Below, in pieces: positions 15,321-24,045 of a DNA stretch of 64,000 bases. The stretch is from Polycyclovorans sp964425915 (GTDB taxonomy: Bacteria; Pseudomonadota; Gammaproteobacteria; Nevskiales; Nevskiaceae). The translations under genes were made by a program, and so were the position numbers. Where the stretch lies: positions 372,001 through 436,000 of the forward strand of contig CAYROO010000001.1 in NCBI GenBank assembly GCA_964425915.1. Direction: 5' to 3'. The notes under the pieces were generated by a model. That model made no database searches. It had not been told where the DNA came from and worked only from the letters and a program-made list of their open reading frames with translations. Numbering within the stretch: the stretch's first letter is position 1; every line of letters begins with the position of its first letter.

Positions 15321-17070
15321 GTTCGAATTGCATCTGGTGCAGGGCGGCGTAGAGACCGTTACGTGCCAACAATTGCTCGTGCCGACCGGTCTCGATAATG
15401 CGGCCGTCCTGCATCACCACGATGCAGTCGGCGGCCTGGATAGTGCTCAGCCGGTGCGCGATCACCAGCGTGGTGCGGCCCTGCACCAGCCGCGCCAGCG
15501 CGGCCTGAACGAGGCGCTCGGATTCGGTATCCAGCGCGGAAGTTGCTTCATCCAGGATGAGAATGGGGGCATTCTTGAGCAGGGCCCGCGCGATCGCCAA
15601 TCGTTGTCGCTGTCCGCCCGAAAGCTGCTGGCCATCGGCGCCGATCAGGGTATCCAGTCCGGCAGGCAAGCGCTCGATGAACTCCCAAGCATTGGCCGAC
15701 CGCGCGGCCGCCGCGATGGCCTCACGGCTCGGTCGCTCGGGCAGACCGTAGGCAATGTTGTCGGCCACGGTGGCGTTGAACAGCCGCACCTGCTGATCCA
15801 CCAGCGCCACCTGTGCGCGCAGATCAGCGACGCGATACTCGCGAAGGTCGTGACCGTCGAGCAGCACGGCGCCGCCGCTGGGGTCGTAGAAGCGGGGTAG
15901 CAACGACAGCAGCGTGGACTTGCCGCTGCCGGAGCGTCCGACGAAGGCCACCGTCTGGCCCGGCATGATCTCCAGGCTCACCCCACGCAGCGCCTCATCG
16001 AGATCGCTCCGGTAGCGAAAGCTCACCTGATCAAAGCGGATGGCGCCCTGTGCCCGTTCCAGCGTCCGCTCCCCGCCCGCCGGTTCCGGCGGCAAGTTCA
16101 TGACCTCAAAAATCGATGTCCCGGCAGCAATGCCGCGCTGCAGCCGCTCGTTGATCTTGCCCATGCTCTTGATCGGCTGCAGCAGCGACAGCATGGCCAG
16201 CATGAAGGAGGCGAAGGTCCCGGGGCTCATCGCCTCGATCATGTCGGGGCGGGTGGCGAAATAGACGATCGCAGCCACCGCCCACGCAGCAATGAACTGG
16301 ATCAGTGCAGCGCTTCCGGCCTGGGTGGCCACCACCTTCATCTGCAGCTGACGGTTGCTGTTGTTGACGACCTGGAAGCGGGCACGCTCGACCGGCTCGG
16401 CGTTGGCAAGCTTGATCACACGCTGGCCGCTGACGGCTTCCTCGGTGGCGTCCGTGACATCGCTGACGCTCTGCTGGATACGACGGCTGATGCTGCGAAA
16501 GCGCTTGCTGACGTAGCGGATGATGAGGGCGATGAACGGCATCACCGCAAATGCGAACAGGGTCAGCTGCCAGTTCAGCCAGAGCATCCAGCCGATCAGG
16601 GCCATCACCGTCAGCCCCTCCTTGAGCACCGTGGTGAGCACCCCAGTCACCGCGTCCGCGACCTGCTCAACGTGGTAGGTCAGCCGTGCGATGACCTGCC
16701 CGGACGAGACCTGGTCGTAGTAGCTCACCGGCAGGGTCAGCAGATGGTTGTAGAGCCCGGCGCGCACTTCCATCACCACCCGTCGCGACACCCAGGCCAT
16801 GCCATAGGCCGACGTGAATGACGACAGGCCGCGCAGCAGGAACAGGCCAATGATGGCGACCGGCAGCCAACGGATGTAGGTCTCGTTCTGAGCAACGAAG
16901 GCCTGATCCAGCAGGGGCTTCACCAGGGCCGCAAAGCTGGCATCGACGGCCGCGAACACGCCGGTGGCGACAAAGGCGATGGCCAGAACCCGCCAGTGTG
17001 GCAAGGCATATCCGAGCAACCGGCGGTAGACCGGCCACGGGCGCAGGTCGGACGATGCGGGAGCGCTCAC
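15298..17070 (-). CDS. msbA: Lipid A export ATP-binding/permease protein MsbA
   Basis: Homodimeric ABC flippase that moves core-lipid A across the inner membrane. The 590 residues comprise six transmembrane helices (about 20-310) followed by the nucleotide-binding domain, with Walker A GRSGSGKST, Q-loop ALVDQQVRLFN, signature LSGGQRQR, Walker B ILILDEATSALD and the H-loop VIAHRLST. The start is a GTG at 17070 (MSAPASSD). It heads an operon with lpxK, trm112 and kdsB. exbB/exbD, which often lie in front of msbA, are absent. Confidence 0.96.
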   Translation of the reverse strand: MSAPASSDLRPWPVYRRLLGYALPHWRVLAIAFVATGVFAAVDASFAALVKPLLDQAFVAQNETYIRWLPVAIIGLFLLRGLSSFTSAYGMAWVSRRVVMEVRAGLYNHLLTLPVSYYDQVSSGQVIARLTYHVEQVADAVTGVLTTVLKEGLTVMALIGWMLWLNWQLTLFAFAVMPFIALIIRYVSKRFRSISRRIQQSVSDVTDATEEAVSGQRVIKLANAEPVERARFQVVNNSNRQLQMKVVATQAGSAALIQFIAAWAVAAIVYFATRPDMIEAMSPGTFASFMLAMLSLLQPIKSMGKINERLQRGIAAGTSIFEVMNLPPEPAGGERTLERAQGAIRFDQVSFRYRSDLDEALRGVSLEIMPGQTVAFVGRSGSGKSTLLSLLPRFYDPSGGAVLLDGHDLREYRVADLRAQVALVDQQVRLFNATVADNIAYGLPERPSREAIAAAARSANAWEFIERLPAGLDTLIGADGQQLSGGQRQRLAIARALLKNAPILILDEATSALDTESERLVQAALARLVQGRTTLVIAHRLSTIQAADCIVVMQDGRIIETGRHEQLLARNGLYAALHQMQFEHAADQAA

Positions 17071-17142
17071 AAGCCGTGGGAAACCCGTTCAGAAATAAGG
17101 GCCAATGGTAGCATTCAGGGCACCTTTCCTCGGATTCCCGCC

Positions 17143-17484
17143 ATGGCCAAGACCCTCTTCGAGAAGATCATCGACCGTGAACTGCCGGCCACGCTCATCC
17201 ACGAAGACGCGCACTGCGTGGCTTTCCGCGACATCAACCCCGGTGCCCCCATGCACGTGCTGCTGGTGCCACGCAAGCCGATTCCACGTCTGTGCGACGC
17301 CACGGCGGAAGACCAGGCCCTGCTCGGGCACCTGATGCTGGTGGCCAGCGACATCGCGCGCCAGGAAGGCTACGGTGAGGCTTACCGCCTGGTGGTCAAC
17401 AACGGGGCCGAGGCCGGCCAGTCCGTGTTTCACCTGCACCTACACCTGCTGGGGGGGCGCCCCCTGCAGTGGCCGCCAGGCTGA
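17143..17484 (+). CDS. HIT family purine nucleoside phosphoramidase (HinT-like)
   Basis: 113-residue histidine-triad protein; HinT enzymes hydrolyse adenosine phosphoramidates in the cytosol. The N-terminus has TLFEKIIDRELPA, the middle has the DINPGAPMHVLLVPRKPI beta strand, and the active site is SVFHLHLHLLGGR near residues 95-107. It starts at the ATG at 17143, divergent from msbA. The C-terminus ends LQWPPG, as in HinT proteins. Monocistronic; the next gene is convergent. Confidence 0.95.
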   Translation: MAKTLFEKIIDRELPATLIHEDAHCVAFRDINPGAPMHVLLVPRKPIPRLCDATAEDQALLGHLMLVASDIARQEGYGEAYRLVVNNGAEAGQSVFHLHLHLLGGRPLQWPPG

Positions 17485-17519
17485 TCGCCCACGCCCAGTC
17501 AGCCAACCTGGCCTAAGGC

Positions 17520-18962
17520 TCAGCGCATGATGTGGAACAGGGGCCCATTGACCACAAAGTGCATCGCCACACCGGCGGCATAACCGAGGGCCACGGCCCA
17601 GGCCCAGCGCAGATGGCCAAAGAAGGTGTACTGGCCGCGCGCCAGCCCCATCACGGCAACACCGGCCGCGGAGCCAATCGACAGCATGGAGCCGCCGATA
17701 CCCGCCGTCAGCGTCACCAACAGCCATTGGCCGTCCGACATCTCCGGCATCATCGTCAGCACTGCGAACATCACCGGGATGTTGTCGATCACCGCCGAAG
17801 CGAAGCCCACCAGGATATTCGCCACGGTGGGGCCGAGATCGCCATAGAGGAAGTTCGACCCCATGGCCAGATAGCCGATGGTCCCCAGACCGCCGACGCA
17901 CATGATGATGCCGTAGAAGAAGAGCAAGGTATCCCACTCCGACCGCGCCACCTGGTTGAAGGTATTGAGCCGCGACGGCGCCTTGTCCGAGTTGTGCGGA
18001 TTGCTTTCGCTGACATCCGACACGCCGCCCTGCTCCATGAAATGGGCATCAATACGACGACCACCCCCGGTCCGGTTGAGAATATAACTCACCAGCATCA
18101 GCGCACCCAGCCCCCCCATCATGCCCAGCACCGGCGGCAAGTGAAGGACGCTGTGCAAGGTGATGGTCAACGCGATGGTCAGCAGGAACATGATGGCCAG
18201 GATGAACCCACCGTACTGCACCTGGGGACGCTCCGCGAGCGGCGCCGGCGAGGCCTTGGGCAGGCTCATCGACATGATGCCGGCAGGCACCAGCCAGCTG
18301 ACCACCGACGGCACGAAGAGCGCCAGGAACTCATGCGCCGGGAAGATGCCCTTCTGCCACACCATCAAGGTCGTGATATCACCGAACGGGCTCCAGGCGC
18401 CGCCGGCATTGGCCGCCACCACCACGTTGATGCAGGCGACCACCACAAAGCCGGGATAACCCTTGCCCACCGCAATGGCCACCGACGCCATGACCAAGGC
18501 CGTGGTCATGTTGTCGGCGATTGGCGAAATGAAGAATGACAACAAACCGGTCAGCCAGAACAGTGTCCGCAGCGAGAACCCTCGCGATACCAACCAGCCG
18601 CGCAGTGCCTCGAACAGGCCGCGCTCTTCCAGCGTGTTGATGTAGGTCATCGCCACCAGCAGGAACAGGAACAGCTCTGCGTACTCCAGCAGGCTGTGGC
18701 GCACCGTTTCGCCGACGGTGTGATAGTCACCATTGGCGGCATAGGCAACCGCGATCAGAATCCAGATCACCACCGCCCCCAGCAGCACCGGAATCGACTT
18801 GCGCAGGTGCAGCCATTCCTCCATGACCACCAGCACGTAGGCCGCAACGAAGATAGCCAGGGCAGCGAAGCCCACCCAGTGCCCGGTGAGGTCCTGCGTA
18901 GCCTCCGCCGCCATGGAAAAGGTGGGGAAAAGACACAGCAAGGAGATTAGGATCGCGCGCAT
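17520..18962 (-). CDS. nhaD: NhaD-type Na+/H+ antiporter
   Basis: Inner-membrane sodium/proton antiporter of the ion transporter superfamily, for salt and alkaline pH tolerance. About 480 residues with a cleavable-looking N-terminal signal (ILISLLCLFPTFSMA) and some eleven to twelve hydrophobic segments. Conserved stretches are SPIADNMTTALVMA, NAGGAWSPFGDITTLMVW, and VDNIP-like AVIDNIPVMFAVLTMMPEMS. The ATG at 18962 is preferred; a TTG nine bases upstream is possible. No recognisable ribosome binding site. Confidence 0.92.
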   Translation of the reverse strand: MRAILISLLCLFPTFSMAAEATQDLTGHWVGFAALAIFVAAYVLVVMEEWLHLRKSIPVLLGAVVIWILIAVAYAANGDYHTVGETVRHSLLEYAELFLFLLVAMTYINTLEERGLFEALRGWLVSRGFSLRTLFWLTGLLSFFISPIADNMTTALVMASVAIAVGKGYPGFVVVACINVVVAANAGGAWSPFGDITTLMVWQKGIFPAHEFLALFVPSVVSWLVPAGIMSMSLPKASPAPLAERPQVQYGGFILAIMFLLTIALTITLHSVLHLPPVLGMMGGLGALMLVSYILNRTGGGRRIDAHFMEQGGVSDVSESNPHNSDKAPSRLNTFNQVARSEWDTLLFFYGIIMCVGGLGTIGYLAMGSNFLYGDLGPTVANILVGFASAVIDNIPVMFAVLTMMPEMSDGQWLLVTLTAGIGGSMLSIGSAAGVAVMGLARGQYTFFGHLRWAWAVALGYAAGVAMHFVVNGPLFHIMR

Positions 18963-19076
18963 GGCCGTCAAGAAAGTGACAGAAACGGCGCGCTTTTTAG
19001 CACCCGGGGTCTGTTTTGGCTACCGATAGACGACCGATGGCGGCCCCCAGCCGATGCCAGCACCCTCCTCCATGCC

Positions 19077-21125
19077 TCAGGCGGCGTGGACGATGGCCTG
19101 CTCTCGCAGGCGGCGGACCTCGTCACGCAGCTTGGCCGCCTTTTCGAACTCCAGGTTGAGCGCTGCGGCCTTCATTTCCTTCTCCAGCTTGGCAATCTTC
19201 TTGGCCAGCAGTTCCGGCGGCACCACGGCGTCATAGCGCGCCTGCGTCTCGGCCGCCTTGAGGGCGACGGCCGTGTCTTCGTAGCCCAGGCGCATGACGT
19301 CCTGCACCTTCTTGATCACCCCACGCGGGGTGATGCCGTGCTCGGTGTTGAAGGCCACCTGCTTCTCGCGACGGCGGCTGGTCTCGTCGATCGCCCGCTG
19401 CATGGAGCCGGTGATCCGGTCGGCGTAGAGAATGGCGCTGCCGTTCAGATTGCGGGCAGCGCGGCCGATGGTCTGGATCAACGAGCGATCAGAGCGCAGG
19501 AAGCCCTCCTTGTCGGCATCGAGGATCGCCACCAGCGACACCTCCGGGATGTCCAGGCCTTCGCGCAGCAGGTTGATGCCTACCAGCACGTCGAACACGC
19601 CGAGGCGCAGGTCGCGGACGATCTCGGCCCGCTCCACGGTGTCGACGTCGGAATGCAGGTAGCGCACCTTGACGCCGTTTTCGTTGAGATAGTCGGTCAG
19701 GTCCTCCGCCATGCGCTTGGTGAGCACGGTGATCAGCACACGCTCACCCGCCTCCACGCGGAGGCGGATCTCACCCAGCACATCGTCGACCTGGCGGCTG
19801 GCCGGGCGCACGTCCACCACCGGGTCCACCAGCCCGGTCGGCCGCACCACCTGCTCAACCACCGCGCCCTGGGAGTGCTCCAACTCATAGGGACCGGGGG
19901 TGGCAGACACATGGATGGTCTGAGGGCAGATCGCCTCAAACTCCTCGAACTTGAGTGGGCGGTTGTCCAGGGCGGACGGCAGCCGAAACCCGTACTCGAC
20001 CAGGGTTTCCTTGCGATTGCGGTCGCCACGGTACATGCCGCCGATCTGCGGGACGGTGACGTGGCTTTCGTCCAGCACCACCAGGGCGTCCGGTGGCAGG
20101 TAGTCGAACAGGGTGGGGGGCGGCTGCCCCGGGGCACGGCCGGACAGATAGCGGGAGTAGTTCTCCACCCCCTTGCAGTAGCCGATCTCGTTGATCATCT
20201 CCAGGTCGAACAGCGTGCGCTGTTCGATCCGCTGGGCCTCGATCAGCTTGTCCAGCTTCTGGAAGTGGGCGATGCGCGCCTGCAGCTCGCTGCGAATCTG
20301 CTCGATCATCCCGAGGGTGCGTTCGCGCGGCGTTACGTAATGCGACTTGGGGAAGATGGTCAGGCGCGGCACCTTGCGCTTGACCTCGCCAGTGAGCGGG
20401 TCGAAAAAGCTCAGCGTCTCGATCTCGTCGTCGAACAGCTCCACCCGCACCGCCTCGTCGTCGGATTCCGCCGGATGGATGTCGATCACCTCGCCGCGAA
20501 CCCGGTAAGTACCGCGGTCCAGCGCCACCTCGTTGCGGGTGTACTGCATCGCCGTCAACTGCTTGATCAGCTCGCGCTGCGGCAGCCGCTCGCCCTTGAT
20601 CAGATGCAGCACCATCTGGAAATAGGCATCCGGGTCACCAAGGCCGTAGATCGCCGACACGCTGGCCACGATGATGGCGTCCTTACGGGTCATCAGCGCC
20701 TTGGTGGCGGACAGCCGCATTTGCTCGATGTGCTCGTTAACCGCCGAGTCCTTCTCGATATAGGTGTCCGACGAGGGCACATAGGCCTCGGGCTGGTAGT
20801 AATCGTAATAGCTGACGAAATACTCCACCGCGTTGTTGGGGAAAAATTCCTTGAACTCCCCATAAAGCTGGCCCGCCAGCGTCTTGTTGGGGGCCATGAT
20901 CAGGGTCGGCCGCTGCACCTGGGCGATCACGTTGGCGATGGTGAAGGTCTTGCCAGAGCCGGTCACGCCCAACAGGGTCTGGTGAGCAAGACCATCCCGC
21001 AGGCCCTCCACCAACTGGCGGATGGCCTCCGGCTGGTCGCCGGCCGGCGCCCAGTCCGCCTGCAGGTGGAACGGATCGTTCTGGCGGTTGCGGAGCCGCA
21101 CCACGCGGGAGCTGGAATCGGACAT
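19077..21125 (-). CDS. uvrB: Excinuclease ABC subunit B
   Basis: DNA damage verification helicase of nucleotide excision repair; it loads from UvrA2B and recruits UvrC. The 682-residue length is normal. It has Walker A LGVTGSGKT (about 52-60), the damage-probing beta-hairpin region VSYYDYYQPEAYVP (about 103-116), helicase motifs including LVGINLLREGLDIPEVSLVAILDADKEG, TIGRAARN, and a C-terminal UVR coiled-coil (KLEKEMKAAALNLEFEKAAKLRDE). It starts at the ATG at 21125, divergent from the aminotransferase. No SOS box was recognised upstream. Confidence 0.97.
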   Translation of the reverse strand: MSDSSSRVVRLRNRQNDPFHLQADWAPAGDQPEAIRQLVEGLRDGLAHQTLLGVTGSGKTFTIANVIAQVQRPTLIMAPNKTLAGQLYGEFKEFFPNNAVEYFVSYYDYYQPEAYVPSSDTYIEKDSAVNEHIEQMRLSATKALMTRKDAIIVASVSAIYGLGDPDAYFQMVLHLIKGERLPQRELIKQLTAMQYTRNEVALDRGTYRVRGEVIDIHPAESDDEAVRVELFDDEIETLSFFDPLTGEVKRKVPRLTIFPKSHYVTPRERTLGMIEQIRSELQARIAHFQKLDKLIEAQRIEQRTLFDLEMINEIGYCKGVENYSRYLSGRAPGQPPPTLFDYLPPDALVVLDESHVTVPQIGGMYRGDRNRKETLVEYGFRLPSALDNRPLKFEEFEAICPQTIHVSATPGPYELEHSQGAVVEQVVRPTGLVDPVVDVRPASRQVDDVLGEIRLRVEAGERVLITVLTKRMAEDLTDYLNENGVKVRYLHSDVDTVERAEIVRDLRLGVFDVLVGINLLREGLDIPEVSLVAILDADKEGFLRSDRSLIQTIGRAARNLNGSAILYADRITGSMQRAIDETSRRREKQVAFNTEHGITPRGVIKKVQDVMRLGYEDTAVALKAAETQARYDAVVPPELLAKKIAKLEKEMKAAALNLEFEKAAKLRDEVRRLREQAIVHAA

Positions 21126-21229
21126 GACAGGCCTGGGGCAGCGGGTAGCCTCCTAGAGTGCCATCCCCGGAGCCGCTTGCAAGCCGTCCGCCCATGCCTT
21201 GGCAGGGGGCATTGAGCCCCGGCTTCCCG

Positions 21230-21235
21230 TATCAT
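21230..21235 (+). promoter_or_regulatory. Candidate -10 box for the aspartate aminotransferase gene
   Basis: TATCAT followed by GCGCGCC lies 39 bp upstream of the ATG. It is the same -10 plus discriminator seen at the yceD promoter. No convincing -35 is found at 16-18 bp, so this is a tentative assignment. Confidence 0.35.
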
Positions 21236-21274
21236 GCGCGCCGTTTGCCTTTCCCCGTCCGCAAGGTCCCGCTC

Positions 21275-22456
21275 ATGGAATACCCGCTCGCCCAGCGCGT
21301 CACCCGCATCAAGCCGTCCCCCACCCTGGCGGTGACCGCCAAGGCCGGCGAACTCAAGGCACAGGGCAAGGATGTGCTCAGCCTCGGCGCCGGCGAACCG
21401 GACTTCGACACGCCCGAGCACATCAAGGAAGCGGCGCAGCAGGCGATCCGCGACGGCAAGACCAAATACACCCCGGTGGGCGGCACCCCGGCGATGAAGC
21501 AGGCCATCATCGACAAGATGGCGCGCGATAACCAGTTGCAGTACACCCCCAAGCAGGTGCTGGCTTCGGTGGGCGGCAAGCAGGCCTGTTACAACCTGTG
21601 CCAGGCCCTGCTGAATGCGACCGACGAGGTGCTGATCCCCGCGCCGTTCTGGGTCAGCTATCCGGACATGGTGCTGCTGGCCGATGCCACCCCCATCATC
21701 CTGCCCACCACGGCGGAGACCCGCTTCAAGATCACCCCGGCCCAGCTGGAAGCCGCGATCACGCCGCGCACCCGCATGCTGTGGCTGAACAGCCCATCCA
21801 ACCCCTCCGGCATGGCATACAGCAAGGCCGAGCTGGCGGCGCTGGGCGAGGTGCTGCTGCGACACCCGCAGGTCATCGTCGCCTCGGACGACATGTACGA
21901 GAAAATCCTCTGGACCGGCGAGCCGTACAGCAACATCATCAACGCCTGCCCGGAGCTGTACGACCGCACCGTGATCATCCACGCGGTGTCGAAGACTTAC
22001 TCGATGACCGGCTGGCGGCTGGGCTGGGCCTGCGGCCCGCAGAAGATCATCACCGCCATGTCGGACATCCAGAGCCAGTCCACCTCCAACCCGACCTCGA
22101 TCTCCCAGGCGGCCGCCGTGGCGGCGCTCAATGGCGACCAGGGTTGCGTCACCGAGATGGTGGCCGCGTTCAAGCGCCGTCATGACGATCTCGTGGCCGA
22201 CCTCAACACCGTGCCCGGCGTACGTTGCCCGGCCGGGGACGGCACCTTCTATGCCTTCCCCAATGTCGAAGGCCTGATGGCCAAGCTCGGCTGCAAGACC
22301 GACCTGGAACTGTCCGACCGCCTGCTCGACGAAGCGCTGGTAGCCGTGGTGCCCGGCTCCGCCTTCGGCTCCCCTGGCCATCTGCGCCTGTCCTTCGCCA
22401 CCAGTGACGCCGTGCTCAAGGGCAGCGTCGAGCGGCTACGCAGGATCGCCGGCTGA
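21275..22456 (+). CDS. aspC: Aspartate aminotransferase, class I (Ib subgroup)
   Basis: PLP-dependent enzyme transferring the amino group between aspartate and 2-oxoglutarate; cytosolic. The 393 residues start with MEYPLAQRVTRIKPSPTLAV, typical of the Ib (Thermus/Rhizobium-like) subgroup. Visible are LGAGEPDFDTP, YTPVGGTPAMKQAI, the NSPSNPSG motif, and SKTYSMTGWRLGW with the PLP lysine at about residue 240. It lies 60 bp upstream of tRNA-Asn; the pairing with an asparagine tRNA is likely chance. A prephenate-type substrate range is possible in this subgroup. Confidence 0.9.
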   Translation: MEYPLAQRVTRIKPSPTLAVTAKAGELKAQGKDVLSLGAGEPDFDTPEHIKEAAQQAIRDGKTKYTPVGGTPAMKQAIIDKMARDNQLQYTPKQVLASVGGKQACYNLCQALLNATDEVLIPAPFWVSYPDMVLLADATPIILPTTAETRFKITPAQLEAAITPRTRMLWLNSPSNPSGMAYSKAELAALGEVLLRHPQVIVASDDMYEKILWTGEPYSNIINACPELYDRTVIIHAVSKTYSMTGWRLGWACGPQKIITAMSDIQSQSTSNPTSISQAAAVAALNGDQGCVTEMVAAFKRRHDDLVADLNTVPGVRCPAGDGTFYAFPNVEGLMAKLGCKTDLELSDRLLDEALVAVVPGSAFGSPGHLRLSFATSDAVLKGSVERLRRIAG

Positions 22457-22472
22457 GGACGCCGCAAAAGCG

Positions 22473-22501
22473 TTGCATCACCGGGGCGGGTTGACTACAC
22501 T
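22473..22501 (+). promoter_or_regulatory. tRNA-Asn promoter with GC discriminator
   Basis: TTGCAT (22473-22478), a 17-bp spacer and TACACT (22496-22501) are followed by GCGCGCCCC. The GC-rich discriminator is typical of stable RNA promoters under stringent control. The tRNA begins 16 bp after the -10. Confidence 0.65.
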
Positions 22502-22516
22502 GCGCGCCCCGACTGT

Positions 22517-22592
22517 TCCGCGATAGCTCAGTCGGTAGAGCAGCTGACTGTTAATCAGCGGGTCGTTGGTTCGAGTCCAACTCGCGGAGCCA
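22517..22592 (+). tRNA. tRNA-Asn(GTT)
   Basis: 76 nt with genome-encoded CCA. Acceptor stem TCCGCGA pairs with TCGCGGA and the discriminator is G. The D-arm is GCTC-AGTCGGTA-GAGC. The anticodon stem-loop is CTGACTGTTAATCAG with GTT at 22550-22552. The T-arm GTTGG-TTCGAGT-CCAAC is intact. All helices are canonical, so it should be functional. Confidence 0.97.
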
Positions 22593-22607
22593 CTTCTACA
22601 GCATCAA

Positions 22608-22634
22608 AGGTCTGCAACACTGCAGGCCTCTTTT
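22608..22634 (+). terminator. Rho-independent terminator after tRNA-Asn
   Basis: AGGTCTGCA and TGCAGGCCT form a 9-bp stem with one G-U pair and an ACAC loop, followed by C and TTTT. It sits 15 bp after the tRNA CCA end. A second copy is split by the assembly gap (left arm ends at 22791, right arm starts at 22892). Confidence 0.8.
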
Positions 22635-22645
22635 GTTGTCCGGTC

Positions 22646-22661
22646 ACTCGAACCAACGATC
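22646..22661. repeat. Sequence complementary to the tRNA-Asn T-arm
   Basis: ACTCGAACCAACGA at 22646-22659 is the exact reverse complement of 22563-22576 in the tRNA T-arm. Allowing one G-U pair, the match spans 16 bases (22561-22576 with 22646-22661). The same 14-mer recurs at 22912-22925 in the second repeat copy. Confidence 0.85.
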
Positions 22662-22791
22662 ATTGTTCATCGCGCACGCCAAGGCGTGCTTGCGGGTGGT
22701 CTGCCCTCCGGCAGACGCCCCGCACACACCGCGGGGTCGAGTCCAACTCGCGGAGCCACTTCTACAGCATCAAAGGTCTGCAACACTGCAG

Positions 22792-22891
22792 NNNNNNNNN
22801 NNNNNNNNNNNNNNNNNNNNNNNNNNNNNNNNNNNNNNNNNNNNNNNNNNNNNNNNNNNNNNNNNNNNNNNNNNNNNNNNNNNNNNNNNNN
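22792..22891. other. Assembly gap of 100 N within a tandem repeat
   Basis: Exactly 100 N, the conventional unknown-size gap. It interrupts the terminator hairpin of the second repeat copy exactly at CTGCAG/GCCTC, so the hidden sequence is probably nothing or whole extra repeat units. Confidence 0.95.
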
Positions 22892-23040
22892 GCCTCTTTT
22901 GTTGTCCGGTCACTCGAACCAACGATCATTTATTCATCGCGCACGCCTTACTTGCCTTCGTAACACCCCACTGGCGTTTCGACTTCAGCCCGTCACGGCC
23001 TTGGGCTATTGAACGGTGAGATTCCCCTTCACCGCCCATC

Positions 23041-24045
23041 ATGCCTGCCCAGATTCTGCCGATATCCCTGCTGCTCCTGCTCGCCGCCTGCGGCAGCCAG
23101 AGTCCATCACCGACGCCGGACGCCGCTGAAGGACCGCCTTCGCTGCGCGCGATGACCTTCAATGCGGGGACACCGGACTGTGATCGAACTGCTGACGCGG
23201 GCTACACCTGTGCCGACGCCTCGGTGGCCGCCGAGTGGTACGGCACCGGGCTGGCACATCGGTCGCTGCTGCCCGATGTTGCGAGCTTAAACGCTGCGGT
23301 GCAGCCCGACCTGCTGGCGTTGCAGGAGATCTTCGACGTCGCGCGCTGCACCGAAATCCCGGTCGACGCGCATACCGGGTTCATCTGCGAGGGTTGGCAG
23401 GAAGGCGACCCGGGTGTCGCGGAGCAGATCCTCGGCGAGGGCTACCAGGTTGCCTGTCACCAGGGCCGCGCTGACAAGTGCCTGGCGGTACGCCGCGCGA
23501 TCGGTCAGTTCCGCGGCTGCTCCGAGCGCCTCTGTCGCGATCATCTACAGGGCGGCGTCACCGAAGACTGCGGCGGTGGCACACGGGTCGGTCGTGGTGT
23601 GATCGACCTTGTCGGCGGCGGTGAGTTGACTGTGGTCAGCATTCACGGCACCTCCGGCTTCACCCCTGCCGATCAGCAATGCCGGATCACCCAGTTTGAG
23701 CAGGTATTCCTCGACCTGCGCGACGGTGGCGGCCGCCCGGGCGCTGACGGCGGCGTCAATCTGGTGCTGGGCGATCTCAATACCGATCCGGGTCGTCTCG
23801 CCCTGATCGACCGTAGCGCCGCCCGCTGGAACGACTTCGTCGGCGACGGGCAGGCCTTCACCATGTTGACGCCGGTGGGACTGTTGGTCCCGCCCACCTA
23901 CGCCAATCTGCTCAATATCGACCATGTCGCAAGTGATCGCTATGCCGGCACCTGCTTCAGCGCGGTGCCGTCCGAACAAACCGCATTCGATCATCAGCCT
24001 ATCGTTTGCGACCTGTTCGCTCGGAGCGCCGCTACGGCCCGGTGA
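23041..24045 (+). CDS. Endonuclease/exonuclease/phosphatase-fold lipoprotein
   Basis: 334-residue exported protein. The N-terminus MPAQILPISLLLLLAACGS is a lipoprotein signal with Cys19-20 as the lipidation site. The rest shows the EEP (DNase I/sphingomyelinase) fold signatures: LRAMTFNAG, LLALQEIFD with a metal-binding Glu, TVVSIHGTSG, LVLGDLNTDPG with catalytic Asp/Asn, and C-terminal AFDHQPIVCDL with the catalytic His. Several cysteines suggest disulfides, fitting periplasmic or surface location. The substrate could be nucleic acid, phospholipid or phosphoesters. It overlaps the convergent response-regulator gene by 14 bp. Confidence 0.8.
   Translation: MPAQILPISLLLLLAACGSQSPSPTPDAAEGPPSLRAMTFNAGTPDCDRTADAGYTCADASVAAEWYGTGLAHRSLLPDVASLNAAVQPDLLALQEIFDVARCTEIPVDAHTGFICEGWQEGDPGVAEQILGEGYQVACHQGRADKCLAVRRAIGQFRGCSERLCRDHLQGGVTEDCGGGTRVGRGVIDLVGGGELTVVSIHGTSGFTPADQQCRITQFEQVFLDLRDGGGRPGADGGVNLVLGDLNTDPGRLALIDRSAARWNDFVGDGQAFTMLTPVGLLVPPTYANLLNIDHVASDRYAGTCFSAVPSEQTAFDHQPIVCDLFARSAATAR

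Larger units (their letters stand above)
22571..22947. repeat. Duplicated tRNA-Asn 3' end, terminator and downstream flank
   Basis: The segment 22571-22680 (from the tRNA T-loop through the terminator to GCGCACGCC) is repeated from 22737 to 22947, with the gap inside the second copy. The offset is 166 bp before the gap and 266 after it. Removing the 100 N therefore restores a perfect second copy up to a one-base indel near 22930. The 56-bp spacer (22681-22736) holds part of GCACGCC-AA-GGCGTGC and a second hairpin GTCTGCC-CTCC-GGCAGAC. Nothing else is seen in the 448 bp between the tRNA and the next gene. Confidence 0.9.

Noticed and set aside
19086..21215. 709-codon plus-strand frame opposite uvrB
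   Set aside because: It mirrors uvrB codon for codon, has no recognisable domain, and uvrB is complete on the other strand.
22517..22947. Integrative element at the tRNA-Asn 3' end (attL/attR)
   Set aside because: The tRNA 3' end is duplicated, but only 56 bp lie between the copies, there is no integrase gene, and the repeat continues far past the tRNA. The gap could hide an element, so this stays open only in that sense.
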